From Chlorobiaceae bacterium (GTDB taxonomy: Bacteria; Bacteroidota; Chlorobiia; Chlorobiales; Chlorobiaceae), in assembly GCA_013335405.1 (NCBI GenBank), contig JAAXVR010000004.1, forward strand, positions 1 to 64,000: a stretch of 64,000 nt of DNA, written 5' to 3'. The notes under the pieces are model-generated. The model was not told where the DNA came from, did no database searches, and saw only the letters and a program-made list of their open reading frames with translations. Positions 28,643 to 38,862 of this stretch are shown here, piece by piece (the first letter of the stretch is position 1; the number at the start of each line of letters is the position of its first letter). A program made the position numbers and the translations under genes.

Positions 28643-30097
28643 TCATGCACCGGTTTTATTCGACCAGCTCGCCCCTTCCTTCGTATCCTTGATTTCGATT
28701 CCAGCTTCGAGCAGTCTGTCGCGGATGGTGTCGCTGAGCGCGAAATTTTTCTGTCTGCGGGCATCGGCACGCAGTTCGATGAGGATTTCCATGACCCTGG
28801 ACAAACGTGTTTGTGTCTGGAGCATGTCACCGTGAGGCACCGTTTCGCCTGGCCCGATGATACCGAGGACTTCGGTTCCCGCCGATTCCATGAAGTCGAT
28901 CGAGGCTTTCAGGCTTTCCTCCGAGATCCCTTCGCTGCGGTCAAGTGCGGTATTGATCGCTTTCGAGAAATCGAAAAGCACCGCTATAGCGATCGGGGTG
29001 TTGAAATCATCGTCCATGGCTTCGCTGAAACGCTGTACGAATGGAGCGGTATCGAAAAGAGCTGCTCCAGGTGTGCTTTCATTCAGCCGTTTACGGGTCT
29101 GGCGGAGTTTTTCGAGCCCGGTTGTCGACGCCCTGATGGCGGCAAGGGAAAAATCGAGCGGCGAACGGTAGTGCGACTGCAGGATGAAGAACCTGATCGC
29201 GAGGGGGTCATTCTCCCTGAACAGTTCCTTGAGGTTTACCGAATTCTTCAGCGATTTGCCCATTTTGATGCCATCAACGGTCACCATGTTGTTGTGCATC
29301 CAGAAACGAACATAGGGTTTGCCGGTTGCCCCTTCGGATTGGGCTATTTCACAGTCATGGTGCGGAAAGCGGTTTTCCATGCCTCCACCGTGGATGTCAA
29401 TGGTTTCGCCGAGGTATTTCATGGACATGGCGGAACATTCGAGGTGCCATCCGGGATAGCCGGTGCTCCAAGGAGAGACCCATTTCATAAGGTGCCCCTC
29501 GTCAGCTTTCTTCCAGATCGCGAAATCCGATGGGTGCCGCTTGTCGGAGCGGACTTCTACTCTCGCGCCTGCCTGCTGTGCCTCCTGATCCGTTCTTCCG
29601 GAAAGTTTTCCGTATCCGGGAAAAGAGGCTACGGAAAAATAGACATTGCCATTCACTTCGTAGGCGTGCCCTGAAGCAATCAGTGTTTTTACCAGTTCGA
29701 TCTGTTCCGGAATGTGTCCGGTTGCCAGGGGCGCGATGCTGGGGCGAAGGACACCGAGACTGTCCATGTCCTCATAAAAGCTTCGGGTATAGAACTGGGC
29801 GATTTCCATGGGGTCGGTTTTTTCCAGGAGGGCCTGTTTCATGATCTTGTCCTCTCCTTCGTCTGCATCGTCGGTGAGGTGCCCGACGTCTGTGATGTTC
29901 TGGACGTATTTCACCCGGTAACCGCTGTGCCGGAGCCAACGGACAACAACGTCGAAGGAAACGTAGCTTTTCGCATGGCCGAGATGGGCGTGACCGTAAA
30001 CAGTAGGCCCGCAGACATAGATACTGACTATGCCGGGATGGAGCGGTTCGAATTGCTGTTTGGTTCTCGCCAGAGAGTTGTAGATGAAAAGTGCCAT
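28643..30097 (-). CDS. cysS: Cysteinyl-tRNA synthetase
   Basis: 484 residues, class I synthetase. [15 protein letters not shown] carries the zinc Cys and the HIGH-type motif HLGH. The other zinc ligands are in LECSAMS and [12 protein letters not shown] (usual HHENE, so the His and last Glu are kept). KMSKS appears as KMGKS in [11 protein letters not shown]. The C-terminal anticodon-binding part ends [12 protein letters not shown]. Complete, and divergent from ysxC. Confidence 0.97.
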   Translation of the reverse strand: MALFIYNSLARTKQQFEPLHPGIVSIYVCGPTVYGHAHLGHAKSYVSFDVVVRWLRHSGYRVKYVQNITDVGHLTDDADEGEDKIMKQALLEKTDPMEIAQFYTRSFYEDMDSLGVLRPSIAPLATGHIPEQIELVKTLIASGHAYEVNGNVYFSVASFPGYGKLSGRTDQEAQQAGARVEVRSDKRHPSDFAIWKKADEGHLMKWVSPWSTGYPGWHLECSAMSMKYLGETIDIHGGGMENRFPHHDCEIAQSEGATGKPYVRFWMHNNMVTVDGIKMGKSLKNSVNLKELFRENDPLAIRFFILQSHYRSPLDFSLAAIRASTTGLEKLRQTRKRLNESTPGAALFDTAPFVQRFSEAMDDDFNTPIAIAVLFDFSKAINTALDRSEGISEESLKASIDFMESAGTEVLGIIGPGETVPHGDMLQTQTRLSRVMEILIELRADARRQKNFALSDTIRDRLLEAGIEIKDTKEGASWSNKTGA

Positions 30098-30250
30098 GTC
30101 CGCTTTTCTGTTTTTTTTATACCTTTGAAGCAGCTCCTTGAAAAGCCCGAAAAAGGCCTGAAAACCCGATGAAAGTTAAACATTTGGGTTTTTAACGCAA
30201 GGTTTTTAGCTTTATTTTTTATTGCTCTTTTCCGCAGGATTGCATTTTAT

Positions 30251-30829
30251 ATGAACATTATCAGTGCCGATTTTCTCATAAGCGCATCGAGCCTCTCCGG
30301 CCTTCCCGAAGAGTCGATGCCTGAAATCGTTTTTGCCGGACGTTCCAACGTCGGAAAATCATCCCTTCTCAACTCCCTCACGTTAAAGAAAGGTCTCGCC
30401 AAAACCAGTTCCACACCAGGCAAGACGAAACTCATCAATTATTTTCTCGTCAACGGCGATCTCTATTTCGTAGACCTGCCGGGTTACGGATATGCTTCGG
30501 TAAGTCACGAGGAAAAGGAGCAATGGGGAAAACTCCTTTCCGCGTATATCGAACGTCGTCGGAGCATTTCGCTGGTTATCCTTCTCATTGATTCCCGGCA
30601 CCCGGCAATGGCATCCGACAGAGCCATGATCGAGTTTCTCCTGCACCATGAACGCCCTTTCGGGATTGTCCTGACCAAATACGACAAGCTCGGGCAGAAA
30701 GAGCGGGTGGCGGTTCGCCGATCGATGGAAAGTTTGTCCTCCAAAGCCAAATTTATTGTAAATTATTCATCTTTTTCCGGTCTGGGCAGGAATGATCTGC
30801 TCTCGCATATTGAACATTGTATCCCTTAA
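30251..30829 (+). CDS. ysxC: Ribosome biogenesis GTP-binding protein YsxC/EngB
   Basis: 192 residues. [12 protein letters not shown] (G1), [12 protein letters not shown] (G2), VDLPGYGYA (G3) and TKYDKL (G4) define EngB, which acts in 50S maturation. An upstream A/T-rich stretch separates it from divergent cysS. The long frame of purA overlaps its last 13 bases. Confidence 0.95.
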   Translation: MNIISADFLISASSLSGLPEESMPEIVFAGRSNVGKSSLLNSLTLKKGLAKTSSTPGKTKLINYFLVNGDLYFVDLPGYGYASVSHEEKEQWGKLLSAYIERRRSISLVILLIDSRHPAMASDRAMIEFLLHHERPFGIVLTKYDKLGQKERVAVRRSMESLSSKAKFIVNYSSFSGLGRNDLLSHIEHCIP

Positions 30830-30843
30830 CAAACACAAGCGTC

Positions 30844-32148
30844 GTGGAATCAAAACCATTCAGTGCAACGTTACGCCCCGCTACCGTCATCATCGGCACC
30901 CAGTTCGGCGATGAAGGCAAGGGAAAGCTCGTCGATTACCTTTCTGACAAGTATGACATCGTCGTCCGTTACCAGGGAGGAGCCAATGCCGGTCATACCA
31001 TCTGTTTCGACAACAAAACCGTGGTGCTCCATCTCATTCCGTCCGGTATATTCCACAAAGGGTGCGTTTGCGTCATAGGCAACGGCGTCGTGATCGATCC
31101 GGCCGCCCTGCTCGATGAAATAAGGAAAGTCGAGGAACTCGGCTACGAGGTGAAGGGCCGGCTTTTCATCAGCCATAACGCCCACCTCATCATGCCTTAC
31201 CACAAACTGCTCGATTCCCTGCACGAAACCGCTCAGGGAGACCAGAAAATCGGGACAACCGGTCGCGGCATCGGCCCGAGCTACGAGGATAAATTCGCGC
31301 GCAAGGGGATAAGGGTGGTTGATCTCCTCAGCATGAAAGTGCTCCAGGAGAAGCTCCGGGAAAATCTCGCATCAAAGAACAAGCTGCTGAAGAACGTCTA
31401 CGAAAAGGACGAGATCGATGTCGAAACCATGGTGCGCGAGTATGCGGAGTTCGACAAGATCATCGATCCCTATGTCACCAACACCCAGTTCTATCTCAAC
31501 CGTCAGCTCAGGGAAGGCAAGACCGTCCTGCTTGAAGGGGCACAGGGCTGCCTGCTCGATGTTGACCACGGCACCTATCCCTACGTCACTTCCTCCAACC
31601 CGACTTCCGGAGGGGCCTGTACCGGCTCCGGCATCGCGCCGAACTATGTCGGCAAGGTGATCGGTGTAGTCAAGGCATACATGACGAGGGTCGGCAACGG
31701 GGCTTTTCCATCCGAGCTGTTCGACGAGACCGGCGAGGCACTTGGCAGGATCGGGCATGAGTTCGGAGCGACAACAGGCAGGAAACGCAGGTGCGGCTGG
31801 ATCGACCTCGTCGCGCTGCGCTATTCGCTGGCGGTGAACGGCGTGACCGAAATAGCCCTCACGAAGCTCGATGTTCTCGATACATTCGAAGAGATCAAGG
31901 TCTGTACCTCCTATCTGCTCGAGGGCAGGGAGATCCATGATTTTCCTACCGATCACCAGACGCTTTCGAGGATTACTCCCGTCTATACCACCCTGAAGGG
32001 GTGGAAGGCCTCGAACGCCCATGCGCGGACCTTCGAGGAAATGCAGCCCGAAGCCCGAAACTACGTCACGTTTCTTGAAGAACAGCTGCAGGTGCCGGTG
32101 ACCTTCGTTTCGGTCGGGCCGGGAAGGGACGAGACTGTTTTCCGTTAA
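30844..32148 (+). CDS. purA: Adenylosuccinate synthetase
   Basis: Catalyses GTP-dependent IMP plus aspartate to adenylosuccinate in AMP synthesis. 434 residues from GTG 30844 (VESKPFSATLRPATVIIGTQFGDEGKGKLVDYL). The P-loop GDEGKGK, GGANAGHT, GTTGRGIGPSYEDK and TGRKRRCGWIDL are all present. An in-frame ATG at 30817 would overlap ysxC and add nine residues; no clear ribosome site settles the choice. It is probably cotranscribed with ysxC. Confidence 0.94.
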   Translation: MESKPFSATLRPATVIIGTQFGDEGKGKLVDYLSDKYDIVVRYQGGANAGHTICFDNKTVVLHLIPSGIFHKGCVCVIGNGVVIDPAALLDEIRKVEELGYEVKGRLFISHNAHLIMPYHKLLDSLHETAQGDQKIGTTGRGIGPSYEDKFARKGIRVVDLLSMKVLQEKLRENLASKNKLLKNVYEKDEIDVETMVREYAEFDKIIDPYVTNTQFYLNRQLREGKTVLLEGAQGCLLDVDHGTYPYVTSSNPTSGGACTGSGIAPNYVGKVIGVVKAYMTRVGNGAFPSELFDETGEALGRIGHEFGATTGRKRRCGWIDLVALRYSLAVNGVTEIALTKLDVLDTFEEIKVCTSYLLEGREIHDFPTDHQTLSRITPVYTTLKGWKASNAHARTFEEMQPEARNYVTFLEEQLQVPVTFVSVGPGRDETVFR

Positions 32149-32166
32149 TCCTCTTTTCACGGCAGT

Positions 32167-32487
32167 ATGGCGTTGATGGACATAACCGTTATCCCTCTCG
32201 GCAGCTCTGAGGGGGGCCTCAGCGGCTTTGTCGCATCCCTGCAGGAACTTCTGGCGGCATCGGGATGCAGCTACAGGCTCCATGATATGGGCACCATCGT
32301 TGAAGGTCCGGCTTCGAAGCTTTTCGAAATTGCGGAAAAGCTCCACGAGCATGCTTTCAGAGAGGGAGGGAAGCGGGTCTATACCGTCCTGAAAATCGAC
32401 GACCGCAGGGACAGGGATGTCCGTATCGGCGACAAGTCCGCTTCGGTCGAGGCGAAAATAGTCTCTTCGGCCGCAGAGCGGAAGTAG
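32167..32487 (+). CDS. MTH1187-type thiamine-binding domain protein
   Basis: 106 residues. DITVIPLGSSEGGLSGFVASLQELLAASGCSYRLHDMGTIVEG matches the small ferredoxin-like MTH1187/YkoF-related family (DUF77), whose members can bind thiamine or HMP in other organisms. The conserved MGT and EGP are visible. It follows purA by 18 bases and may share its transcript. Function here is unproven. Confidence 0.8.
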   Translation: MALMDITVIPLGSSEGGLSGFVASLQELLAASGCSYRLHDMGTIVEGPASKLFEIAEKLHEHAFREGGKRVYTVLKIDDRRDRDVRIGDKSASVEAKIVSSAAERK

Positions 32488-32601
32488 GGGGAATGGTGAA
32501 AATATTTTATCTTCAGGTTCTTAAAATTTGACCGTTGCAACGCATTTTCCGCCCTATTCCGGCTGGATGGCTCGGGCGGCAACCAGGAGGAGAACAACTT
32601 C

Positions 32602-33873
32602 ATGATGCAGGTTCCCGGAGAAGTACAGATAATCAAGGAAGATAACGTTACGCACAGTTTCTGCGGACTTGCATGTGTCGGATGGCTCTACCAGAAAATC
32701 AAGGACAGTTTTTTCCTTATCCTCGGGACCCATACCTGCGCACACTTCCTGCAGAATGCTCTCGGAATGATGATTTTCGCAAAACCGCGTTTCGGTATTG
32801 CCCTCATCGAGGAGGGAGACCTGTCGAAAAGCGAGCCCACCCTCGAGGAAATCATCGCTGAAATCAAGGCCGACCATAACCCTTCGGTGATCTTCCTGCT
32901 TTCGTCATGTACTCCTGAAGTCATGAAAGTGGACTTCAAGGGGCTTTCCGAGCACCTCACCACCCCTGAGCTGCCGGTGCTGTTCGTGCCGGCCAGCGGC
33001 CTCGTCTATAACTTCACCCAGGCGGAGGACTCTGTGCTCCACGCCCTTGTTCCTTTCTGTCCGCAAGCACCTGCGGGAGAGAAGAAGGTGGTTTTTCTCG
33101 GTTCGGTGAACGATGCCACGGCCGATGACCTCAGGGCCGAAGCCGAAGAGCTTGGCATCCCGGTCGGCGGGTTTCTTCCCGAGTCGCGTTTCGACCGTCT
33201 GCCCGCCATTGGCCCCGATACCATCCTCGCCCCGGTCCAGCCCTACCTTTCAAGGGTTGCCGTCAAGCTCGAACGCGAGCGCGGCGCAAAGGTGCTCGCA
33301 TCCCTTTTTCCCTTCGGTCCTGACGGTACGAGGGTATTCTGGGAGGATCTTGCAAAGGCGTTTGGCATTACCGTTGACCTCAGGGAGAGGGAAAAAGCCG
33401 CATGGGAGAAAATCAGACAGCAGACCGGGATACTGCGTGGTAAAAAAGTATTCCTCACAGCCGATACCATGATGGAGCTTCCTCTGGCGAGGTTCCTGAA
33501 AAGCGCCGGCGCGAACGTGGTCGAATGCAGCAGCGCCTATATCAACAAGAAGGCTCTCGGACGCGAGCTCCAGGCGCTTGAAGGCGTCAAGGTTGTCGAA
33601 CAGCCCAATTTCCACCGTCAGCTTGAGGATATCAGGAGGGAACGGCCAGACTTGATCGTTACCTCGCTCATGACCGCAAACCCCTTCGTCGGCCACGGAT
33701 TTATCGTGAAATGGAGCATGGAGTTCACCCTCATGCCGATCCACAGCTGGTCAGGGGTATTCACCCTGGCCAACCTTTTCGTTTCGCCCTTCAATCGCCG
33801 GAGCAAACTGCCAGCGTTCGACGAGAAGGTTTGGCTCGAGGGCGTCATGCCGAGCGCGGAACAGGTACAATGA
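32602..33873 (+). CDS. bchN: Dark-operative protochlorophyllide reductase subunit N
   Basis: BchN and BchB form the NifDK-like catalytic component of DPOR, which reduces ring D of protochlorophyllide without light. 423 residues; cluster-ligand cysteines lie in [21 protein letters not shown] and LLSSCTPEV. An AGGAGG at 32585-32590 precedes tandem ATGs (32602 and 32605). It leads the bchN-bchB-bchL operon. The oxygen-sensitive enzyme fits an anaerobic phototroph. Confidence 0.96.
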   Translation: MMQVPGEVQIIKEDNVTHSFCGLACVGWLYQKIKDSFFLILGTHTCAHFLQNALGMMIFAKPRFGIALIEEGDLSKSEPTLEEIIAEIKADHNPSVIFLLSSCTPEVMKVDFKGLSEHLTTPELPVLFVPASGLVYNFTQAEDSVLHALVPFCPQAPAGEKKVVFLGSVNDATADDLRAEAEELGIPVGGFLPESRFDRLPAIGPDTILAPVQPYLSRVAVKLERERGAKVLASLFPFGPDGTRVFWEDLAKAFGITVDLREREKAAWEKIRQQTGILRGKKVFLTADTMMELPLARFLKSAGANVVECSSAYINKKALGRELQALEGVKVVEQPNFHRQLEDIRRERPDLIVTSLMTANPFVGHGFIVKWSMEFTLMPIHSWSGVFTLANLFVSPFNRRSKLPAFDEKVWLEGVMPSAEQVQ

Positions 33874-33904
33874 AAAGAATTGCAACACTAACGGAATACA
33901 GCGT

Positions 33905-35509
33905 ATGCGCTTAGCTTTCTGGCTTTACGAAGGTACCGCACTGCATGGCATCAGCCGGGTTACCAACAGCATGAAAGGGGTCCACACGGTTTATCACGCG
34001 CCACAGGGCGACGATTATATCACCGCAACCTATACCATGCTCGAGCGAACTCCGGAGTTTCCGGGACTTTCCATCAGCGTGGTGCGCGGGCGCGACCTTG
34101 CCCAGGGCGTTTCGCGTCTTCCCGCAACCCTGCAGCAGGTAGACCGGCATTACAGCCCGGAGCTCACGGTCATCGCACCGAGCTGCAGCACGGCGCTGCT
34201 CCAGGAGGATCTCCGTCAATTGGCCATGCACTCCGGGATCCCTGAAGAGAAGCTTCTCGTCTATGCGCTCAATCCGTTCCGGGTCACGGAGAATGAAGCT
34301 GCCGACGGTCTTTTCACCGAGCTGGTGAAACGCTATTCGAAAGAACAGGAAAAAACCGCTCTACCTTCGGTCAATATTCTCGGCTTCACTTCGCTCGGCT
34401 TCCACCTTCGGGCAAACCTCACCAGTCTGAGGCGCATGTTCCGGACTCTTGGAATAACGGTCAATGTCGTCGCTCCCTGGGGAGCGAGTACGTCAGATCT
34501 CGAAAAACTGCCCTCGGCATGGCTCAATATAGCCCCCTATCGCGAAATCGGAGCCACGGCTGCAGGATACCTCGGCGAGCGGTTCGGCATGCCTGCAATC
34601 CATGACGCTCCTCTCGGTGTGGAACCGACAAGGCGCTGGCTTGAACAGATCGTCGAAAAAATCAATGTCATCGCAGCTGAAAGGGGGCTTCCTGCAATAG
34701 CATTGCCGCCGCTCAGGGCATTTTCCCTCGACGGCATGAGCGCTCCCAGCGGCGTACCCTGGTTCGCACGTACGGCCGATATGGAGAGTTTCAGCGGCAA
34801 GAAGGCATTCGTGTTCGGTGATGCGACCCATACCGCCGGTGTCGTGAAATTTCTTCGCGACGAACTCGGCATGCAGATCATCGGGGCAGGAACCTATCTG
34901 CACCGCCATGCGGACTGGCTCCGTGAGCAGCTCGCGGGATACCTCCCGGGAGAACTCGTGGTGACCGACCGTTTCCAGGAGATCGCTTCCATCATTGAAA
35001 ACGAAATGCCCGATCTCGTCTGCGGCACGCAGATGGAACGTCACAGCTGCCGCAAGCTTGATGTGCCCTGTATGGTCATTTCCCCTCCGACCCATATCGA
35101 AAACCATCTGCTCGGGTACTATCCGTTCTTCGGGTTCGAAGGGGCGGATGTCATGGCGGATCGCGTTTACCTTTCCTGCAAGCTCGGCCTCGAGAAGCAC
35201 CTTATCGATTTCTTCGGCGATGCGGGCCTCGAGTATGAAGAAGGGGCGGCAGAGCACGCAATAGTGGCAGTATCCCTCAACGGAGAGGAGAACGGCGCAC
35301 AGGGCGGAGGATCAGGGGCGCTCAACGCACCCGATTCCGGTGCAGACGGCATGAACTGGACAGGTGAAGCAGAGAACATGCTGAAGAAAGTTCCTTTTTT
35401 CGTGAGGAAGAAAGTGCGAAAAAACACCGAGAACTTTGCCCTTGAGCAGGGCGAAAGCTGCATTACCGCCGAAGTGTTCAGGAGGGCAAAAGAGCATCTC
35501 GGCGGATAA
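33905..35509 (+). CDS. bchB: Dark-operative protochlorophyllide reductase subunit B
   Basis: 534 residues beginning [20 protein letters not shown]. It contains the substrate-pocket and cluster regions, [29 protein letters not shown] and [28 protein letters not shown]. The C-terminal part, after a Gly/Ala-rich linker near 445-480, has the small DPOR C-terminal domain ([21 protein letters not shown]). It is 31 bases after bchN and 33 before bchL. Confidence 0.96.
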   Translation: MRLAFWLYEGTALHGISRVTNSMKGVHTVYHAPQGDDYITATYTMLERTPEFPGLSISVVRGRDLAQGVSRLPATLQQVDRHYSPELTVIAPSCSTALLQEDLRQLAMHSGIPEEKLLVYALNPFRVTENEAADGLFTELVKRYSKEQEKTALPSVNILGFTSLGFHLRANLTSLRRMFRTLGITVNVVAPWGASTSDLEKLPSAWLNIAPYREIGATAAGYLGERFGMPAIHDAPLGVEPTRRWLEQIVEKINVIAAERGLPAIALPPLRAFSLDGMSAPSGVPWFARTADMESFSGKKAFVFGDATHTAGVVKFLRDELGMQIIGAGTYLHRHADWLREQLAGYLPGELVVTDRFQEIASIIENEMPDLVCGTQMERHSCRKLDVPCMVISPPTHIENHLLGYYPFFGFEGADVMADRVYLSCKLGLEKHLIDFFGDAGLEYEEGAAEHAIVAVSLNGEENGAQGGGSGALNAPDSGADGMNWTGEAENMLKKVPFFVRKKVRKNTENFALEQGESCITAEVFRRAKEHLGG

Positions 35510-35542
35510 GGATTTCAATCAACTACATTTTCCCGTTGCATT

Positions 35543-36373
35543 ATGAGTTTAGTTTTAGCGGTATACGGAAAGGGCGGTATCGGAAAAAGCACGACAAGCG
35601 CCAACATCTCTGCAGCCCTGGCCCTGAAGGGCGCCAAAGTCCTCCAGATCGGCTGTGACCCTAAACATGACAGCACCTTTCCCATTACCGGCAAGCTGCA
35701 GAAAACCGTGATCGAGGCTCTCGAGGAGGTGGATTTCCACCACGAGGAGCTGACCCCGGAAGATATCATCGAAACAGGCTTTGCAGGCATCGACGGCCTC
35801 GAAGCGGGCGGCCCCCCGGCGGGCAGCGGTTGCGGCGGCTATGTCGTGGGTGAAGCAGTGGCACTGCTTCAGGAGTTCGGTCTCTACGACAAGTATGACG
35901 TCATTCTTTTCGATGTGCTCGGCGACGTGGTCTGCGGCGGGTTCAGCGCTCCGCTGAACTATGCCGATTATGCCATCATCATCGCAACCAATGATTTCGA
36001 CAGCATCTTCGCGGCGAACCGTCTCTGCATGGCGATCCAGCAGAAAAGCGCACGCTACAAGGTCAAGCTTGCCGGTATTGTGGCCAACAGGGTCGATTAT
36101 GCGAAAGGCGGCGGCACCAACATGCTCGACCAGTTTGCCGAAAAGGTTGGTACCCGACTGCTTTCAAAGGTCCCCTATCATGAGCTTATCCGCCAGAGCA
36201 GGTTTGCGGGCAAGACGCTGTTCGCCATGGATGACAGCGAGCCCGGCAAGGAAGAGTGTCTGAAACCGTATAACGAGATCGCCGAGGATATCCTTTCGAA
36301 GGAGACGAAATCATCCGTACCCGTTCCGATCGGTGACCGCGAGATTTTCGAGATCGTCGGCGGCTGGCAGTAA
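35543..36373 (+). CDS. bchL: Dark-operative protochlorophyllide reductase ATP-binding subunit L
   Basis: NifH-like reductase that feeds electrons to BchNB with ATP hydrolysis. 276 residues. P-loop [11 protein letters not shown] at 8-18, cluster cysteines C97 (SGCGGYV) and C131 (DVVCGGF) that bridge the dimer's [4Fe-4S], and switch II DVLGD. A strong terminator follows, so the operon ends here. Confidence 0.97.
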   Translation: MSLVLAVYGKGGIGKSTTSANISAALALKGAKVLQIGCDPKHDSTFPITGKLQKTVIEALEEVDFHHEELTPEDIIETGFAGIDGLEAGGPPAGSGCGGYVVGEAVALLQEFGLYDKYDVILFDVLGDVVCGGFSAPLNYADYAIIIATNDFDSIFAANRLCMAIQQKSARYKVKLAGIVANRVDYAKGGGTNMLDQFAEKVGTRLLSKVPYHELIRQSRFAGKTLFAMDDSEPGKEECLKPYNEIAEDILSKETKSSVPVPIGDREIFEIVGGWQ

Positions 36374-36396
36374 GAGCAGCTTATTGAAATGAACAG

Positions 36397-36432
36397 AAAA
36401 CAGAAGCGGGCCGAAAGCCCGCTTCTGTTTTT
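36397..36432. terminator. Bidirectional terminator between bchL and bchJ
   Basis: CAGAAGCGGGC (36401-36411) pairs with GCCCGCTTCTG (36417-36427), with AAAA before and TTTTT after. The flanking A and T runs allow it to stop transcripts of both convergent genes. Confidence 0.9.
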
Positions 36433-36449
36433 GTCCTCTCTTTTCATGT

Positions 36450-37022
36450 TCAGATCGTACAGGTGTAGGTGCAGTGGATCGTATTGCCATTCTTTTCGAT
36501 CCATGCCTTGATGGAGGTTTTCGGGTTTACCAGCTCCTCCAGCAGGGCTTCGAAAGTTCCGAGGTAGAAACTGCCGACAACCGGCTGGCTCGGGTACGTG
36601 ACTTTCACGCTGATTACCGGTTTTTTATCCGCGGTGTAGCCGAACTCTCCGCTTCCCGCGAACGTCCATGCGTTTTTGCTGATGGCAAACAGCAGCAGCC
36701 TGAATGCCGGCCCCGGAGGGAGCAGCCTGAGAAATTTCTGGAACAGTCCCGGAATCCTGACTCTCAGGAGGTATGCTGCGGTGCGTCTTCCCGAGTCTTC
36801 GAGGATGGCGGAGGCCTTCTGTTCGCCGATCTCTTTGAGAAGGGCGCATGCAAGCGCGTGGAACTTCGATTCTTCAGTCATTTCTTCGGGAAGATTGCCT
36901 ATCCAGTGGTCCTGCCCGGCGCGCCTGAGAATGGCTTCCGCATCCCTTTTACCGTATGCGGCCTCGAGAGCCGTGACTGTCTGTATGATTGAATTTGGTC
37001 CGATTTTTGCGGAATTGTTCAT
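36450..37022 (-). CDS. bchJ: BchJ-like V4R-domain protein
   Basis: 190 residues, ending with a V4R-type domain: GEFGYTADKKPVISVKVTYP and a Cys-rich terminus IHCTYTCTI. BchJ was first named 4-vinyl (now 8-vinyl) reductase; later work in Chlorobaculum tepidum showed BciA carries that reaction, and BchJ was proposed to carry or channel intermediates. Placement opposite bchNBL supports a pigment role. It is 10 bases upstream of the lipoprotein gene on the same strand, so both may be one transcript. Confidence 0.8.
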   Translation of the reverse strand: MNNSAKIGPNSIIQTVTALEAAYGKRDAEAILRRAGQDHWIGNLPEEMTEESKFHALACALLKEIGEQKASAILEDSGRRTAAYLLRVRIPGLFQKFLRLLPPGPAFRLLLFAISKNAWTFAGSGEFGYTADKKPVISVKVTYPSQPVVGSFYLGTFEALLEELVNPKTSIKAWIEKNGNTIHCTYTCTI

Positions 37023-37032
37023 CCTTGATGGT

Positions 37033-38724
37033 TTACTTCGTTATGCTGATATCGATATGCCCGGTAGTCCAGCGTGCACGGACATTGACCGGTGAGCCAT
37101 GAAGCGCGAAGGGTTCTGCGGTCATGAACGGTTCGATGGAGCCGGGAAAATGCGGACGCCACAGGTCGGGCTCTTTTTGTGTGGAGGGGGAAAATGCCAT
37201 GACGCGATATTGTCCGGGAGGAAGTCCGGAGAAGGTGTAGCGGAAAACCCCGTTCCGTTCCCGGATAGCCCTTGTCCGGTAGATGGCGGAATGGGAACCC
37301 GACATTCTTGCCTCCACGATAACGAAGGGACCGGGGGCAGTGCATGATCCTGTAATGGTTCCCGCATCATCCGGCAACGATGCGGTGAAAAGAGATTCCA
37401 CCGGCAGTCTCGCTCCTTCCTTCGATGCCGGAGGGGCAAGGGTTTCCATCCTGAGCGCAAGTTTGTAGGTGCTTCCCGGTTTGAAGCCGGAAATCGGCTT
37501 CAGGGCGCAGGTGAAGGGATCGAGGGGTATGACGCTGAACGGCAGAGCGGCTCCGCTCACCGTTTCTTCCAGACGTGCTGCCCGGTTGACAAGCAACTCG
37601 TCGACCGGTATGGAGAATCGTATCACGACGGCGTTGCCGAGCGATGGCCAAGCCATGTCGAGAAATGCCGGGTCGCTTCCGTTTTCCGGAAAAACCGTCG
37701 CCTTGAGAGGCGTTTCAGAGGGTTTTGCGCCGCTGCCGAAGAATTCGATACCTTTCGAGCCGGGTGCACCTGCACGGTAGAGCCTGCCGGCCTTCATCCT
37801 GCCTGTCTCAAGGATAAACACGTCGTCGAACATACTCATGTTCCTGCCGTACCATGCAGTAACCCGAAGAGGGCTGCCCGAATCCGCCTCCCTGATATCG
37901 GGAAGTGTGTCCCTGAAAACTGCCGGACTGACGGGTACCATGGTCCTGATTTCGATGTGCCGGCTGTCGAGTGACCTGCATGAAGCTGCGATGCCCTGAA
38001 TGGAGGAACTGCCTGCGAGCATGAGCGATACGCCGGATGTCCCTTCAGGCAGGGACGAAGCTGCCGTGATGCCGATTTCCTCCCCGGGACCGCTGTAACG
38101 CCTGTCGCCGTTACGGTCGTTCACGGCGAAAATCCTGTACCGTCCCGGAGCCAGGTTCCTGAAGGAAAAAGCTCCCGCGGCGCTGGCCTGTGTAAGGTAG
38201 TCCGGGACGGATTCAAGCAGCGCGAGGGTTCCCTTGTTTTCCCGGCTGGCGTCATAAGCGAGGACAAGCGCATTGACAGCGGGTGAATACTCCGTATTGC
38301 AGACGCTCCCTTCTATGCTGCCTGCGTCGAGGGAGGGTCCGGTTGAGAACGCCAGGCTGAAGGGTTCGGAAAAGCTTCTGCCCCTGAAATCCTTCAGGTT
38401 TTTATCGATGAAGAGGGTATAGGTGCTGTTGCTTTTCAGGGGTTCGAGGAATCGTATTTCAGCGTTTCTTCCATCGACCCTGACGTCGAATTGTCCGACG
38501 GAGGGGGAAAACGCAAGAGCTCTCAGCAGTTGACGTCCTGTAAAGAAATGGTTGAACTTCAGGTGGATGGTCCGGTCCGATACATTGATTTCCGATGGTG
38601 CGGGTGATGAAAGAACGACCCGGAGCGGGGTGGTGTCGGCAGGCCCTCCCGAAGGAGGCCTGTCTGATGCGCACCCGCCGGCAAGCATGACAAGGATGAC
38701 GGCAAGAAATTTCTGAATGCGCAT
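37033..38724 (-). CDS. Large lipoprotein with N-terminal bacterial Ig-like domain
   Basis: 563 residues from MRIQKFLAVILVMLAGGCASD, a lipoprotein signal peptide with lipobox AGGC. The region at about 40-130 (VVLSSPAPSEINVSDRTIHLKFNHFF ... YTLFIDKNLKDFRGRS) is an SbsA/Big_5 Ig-like domain. It is followed by carboxypeptidase-regulatory-like segments (FRNLAPGRYRIFAVNDRNGDRRY). Such proteins occur in Chlorobi and Bacteroidetes, with unknown role at the outer envelope. An ATG four codons upstream (38736) is an alternative start. It may be cotranscribed with bchJ, which starts 10 bases after its stop. Confidence 0.85.
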   Translation of the reverse strand: MRIQKFLAVILVMLAGGCASDRPPSGGPADTTPLRVVLSSPAPSEINVSDRTIHLKFNHFFTGRQLLRALAFSPSVGQFDVRVDGRNAEIRFLEPLKSNSTYTLFIDKNLKDFRGRSFSEPFSLAFSTGPSLDAGSIEGSVCNTEYSPAVNALVLAYDASRENKGTLALLESVPDYLTQASAAGAFSFRNLAPGRYRIFAVNDRNGDRRYSGPGEEIGITAASSLPEGTSGVSLMLAGSSSIQGIAASCRSLDSRHIEIRTMVPVSPAVFRDTLPDIREADSGSPLRVTAWYGRNMSMFDDVFILETGRMKAGRLYRAGAPGSKGIEFFGSGAKPSETPLKATVFPENGSDPAFLDMAWPSLGNAVVIRFSIPVDELLVNRAARLEETVSGAALPFSVIPLDPFTCALKPISGFKPGSTYKLALRMETLAPPASKEGARLPVESLFTASLPDDAGTITGSCTAPGPFVIVEARMSGSHSAIYRTRAIRERNGVFRYTFSGLPPGQYRVMAFSPSTQKEPDLWRPHFPGSIEPFMTAEPFALHGSPVNVRARWTTGHIDISITK

Positions 38725-38862
38725 GGTATCCTGCATCGTCTTTATCCTGCTGCTTGGTGGAAGAGGCTTGGATTGTATCTGACCGTGAAAATTCGTAAAT
38801 TAAAAACTAATGTAGTTCTATGAAAATATTTGGTGAAAAATTATAGTTGGATTGTCCTATAG

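Noticed and set aside
28811..29674. Plus-strand open frame of 287 codons inside cysS
   Set aside because: Antisense to cysteinyl-tRNA synthetase, with no domain content.
31372..32352. Minus-strand frame of 326 codons opposite purA
   Set aside because: Antisense artefact of adenylosuccinate synthetase; no family features.
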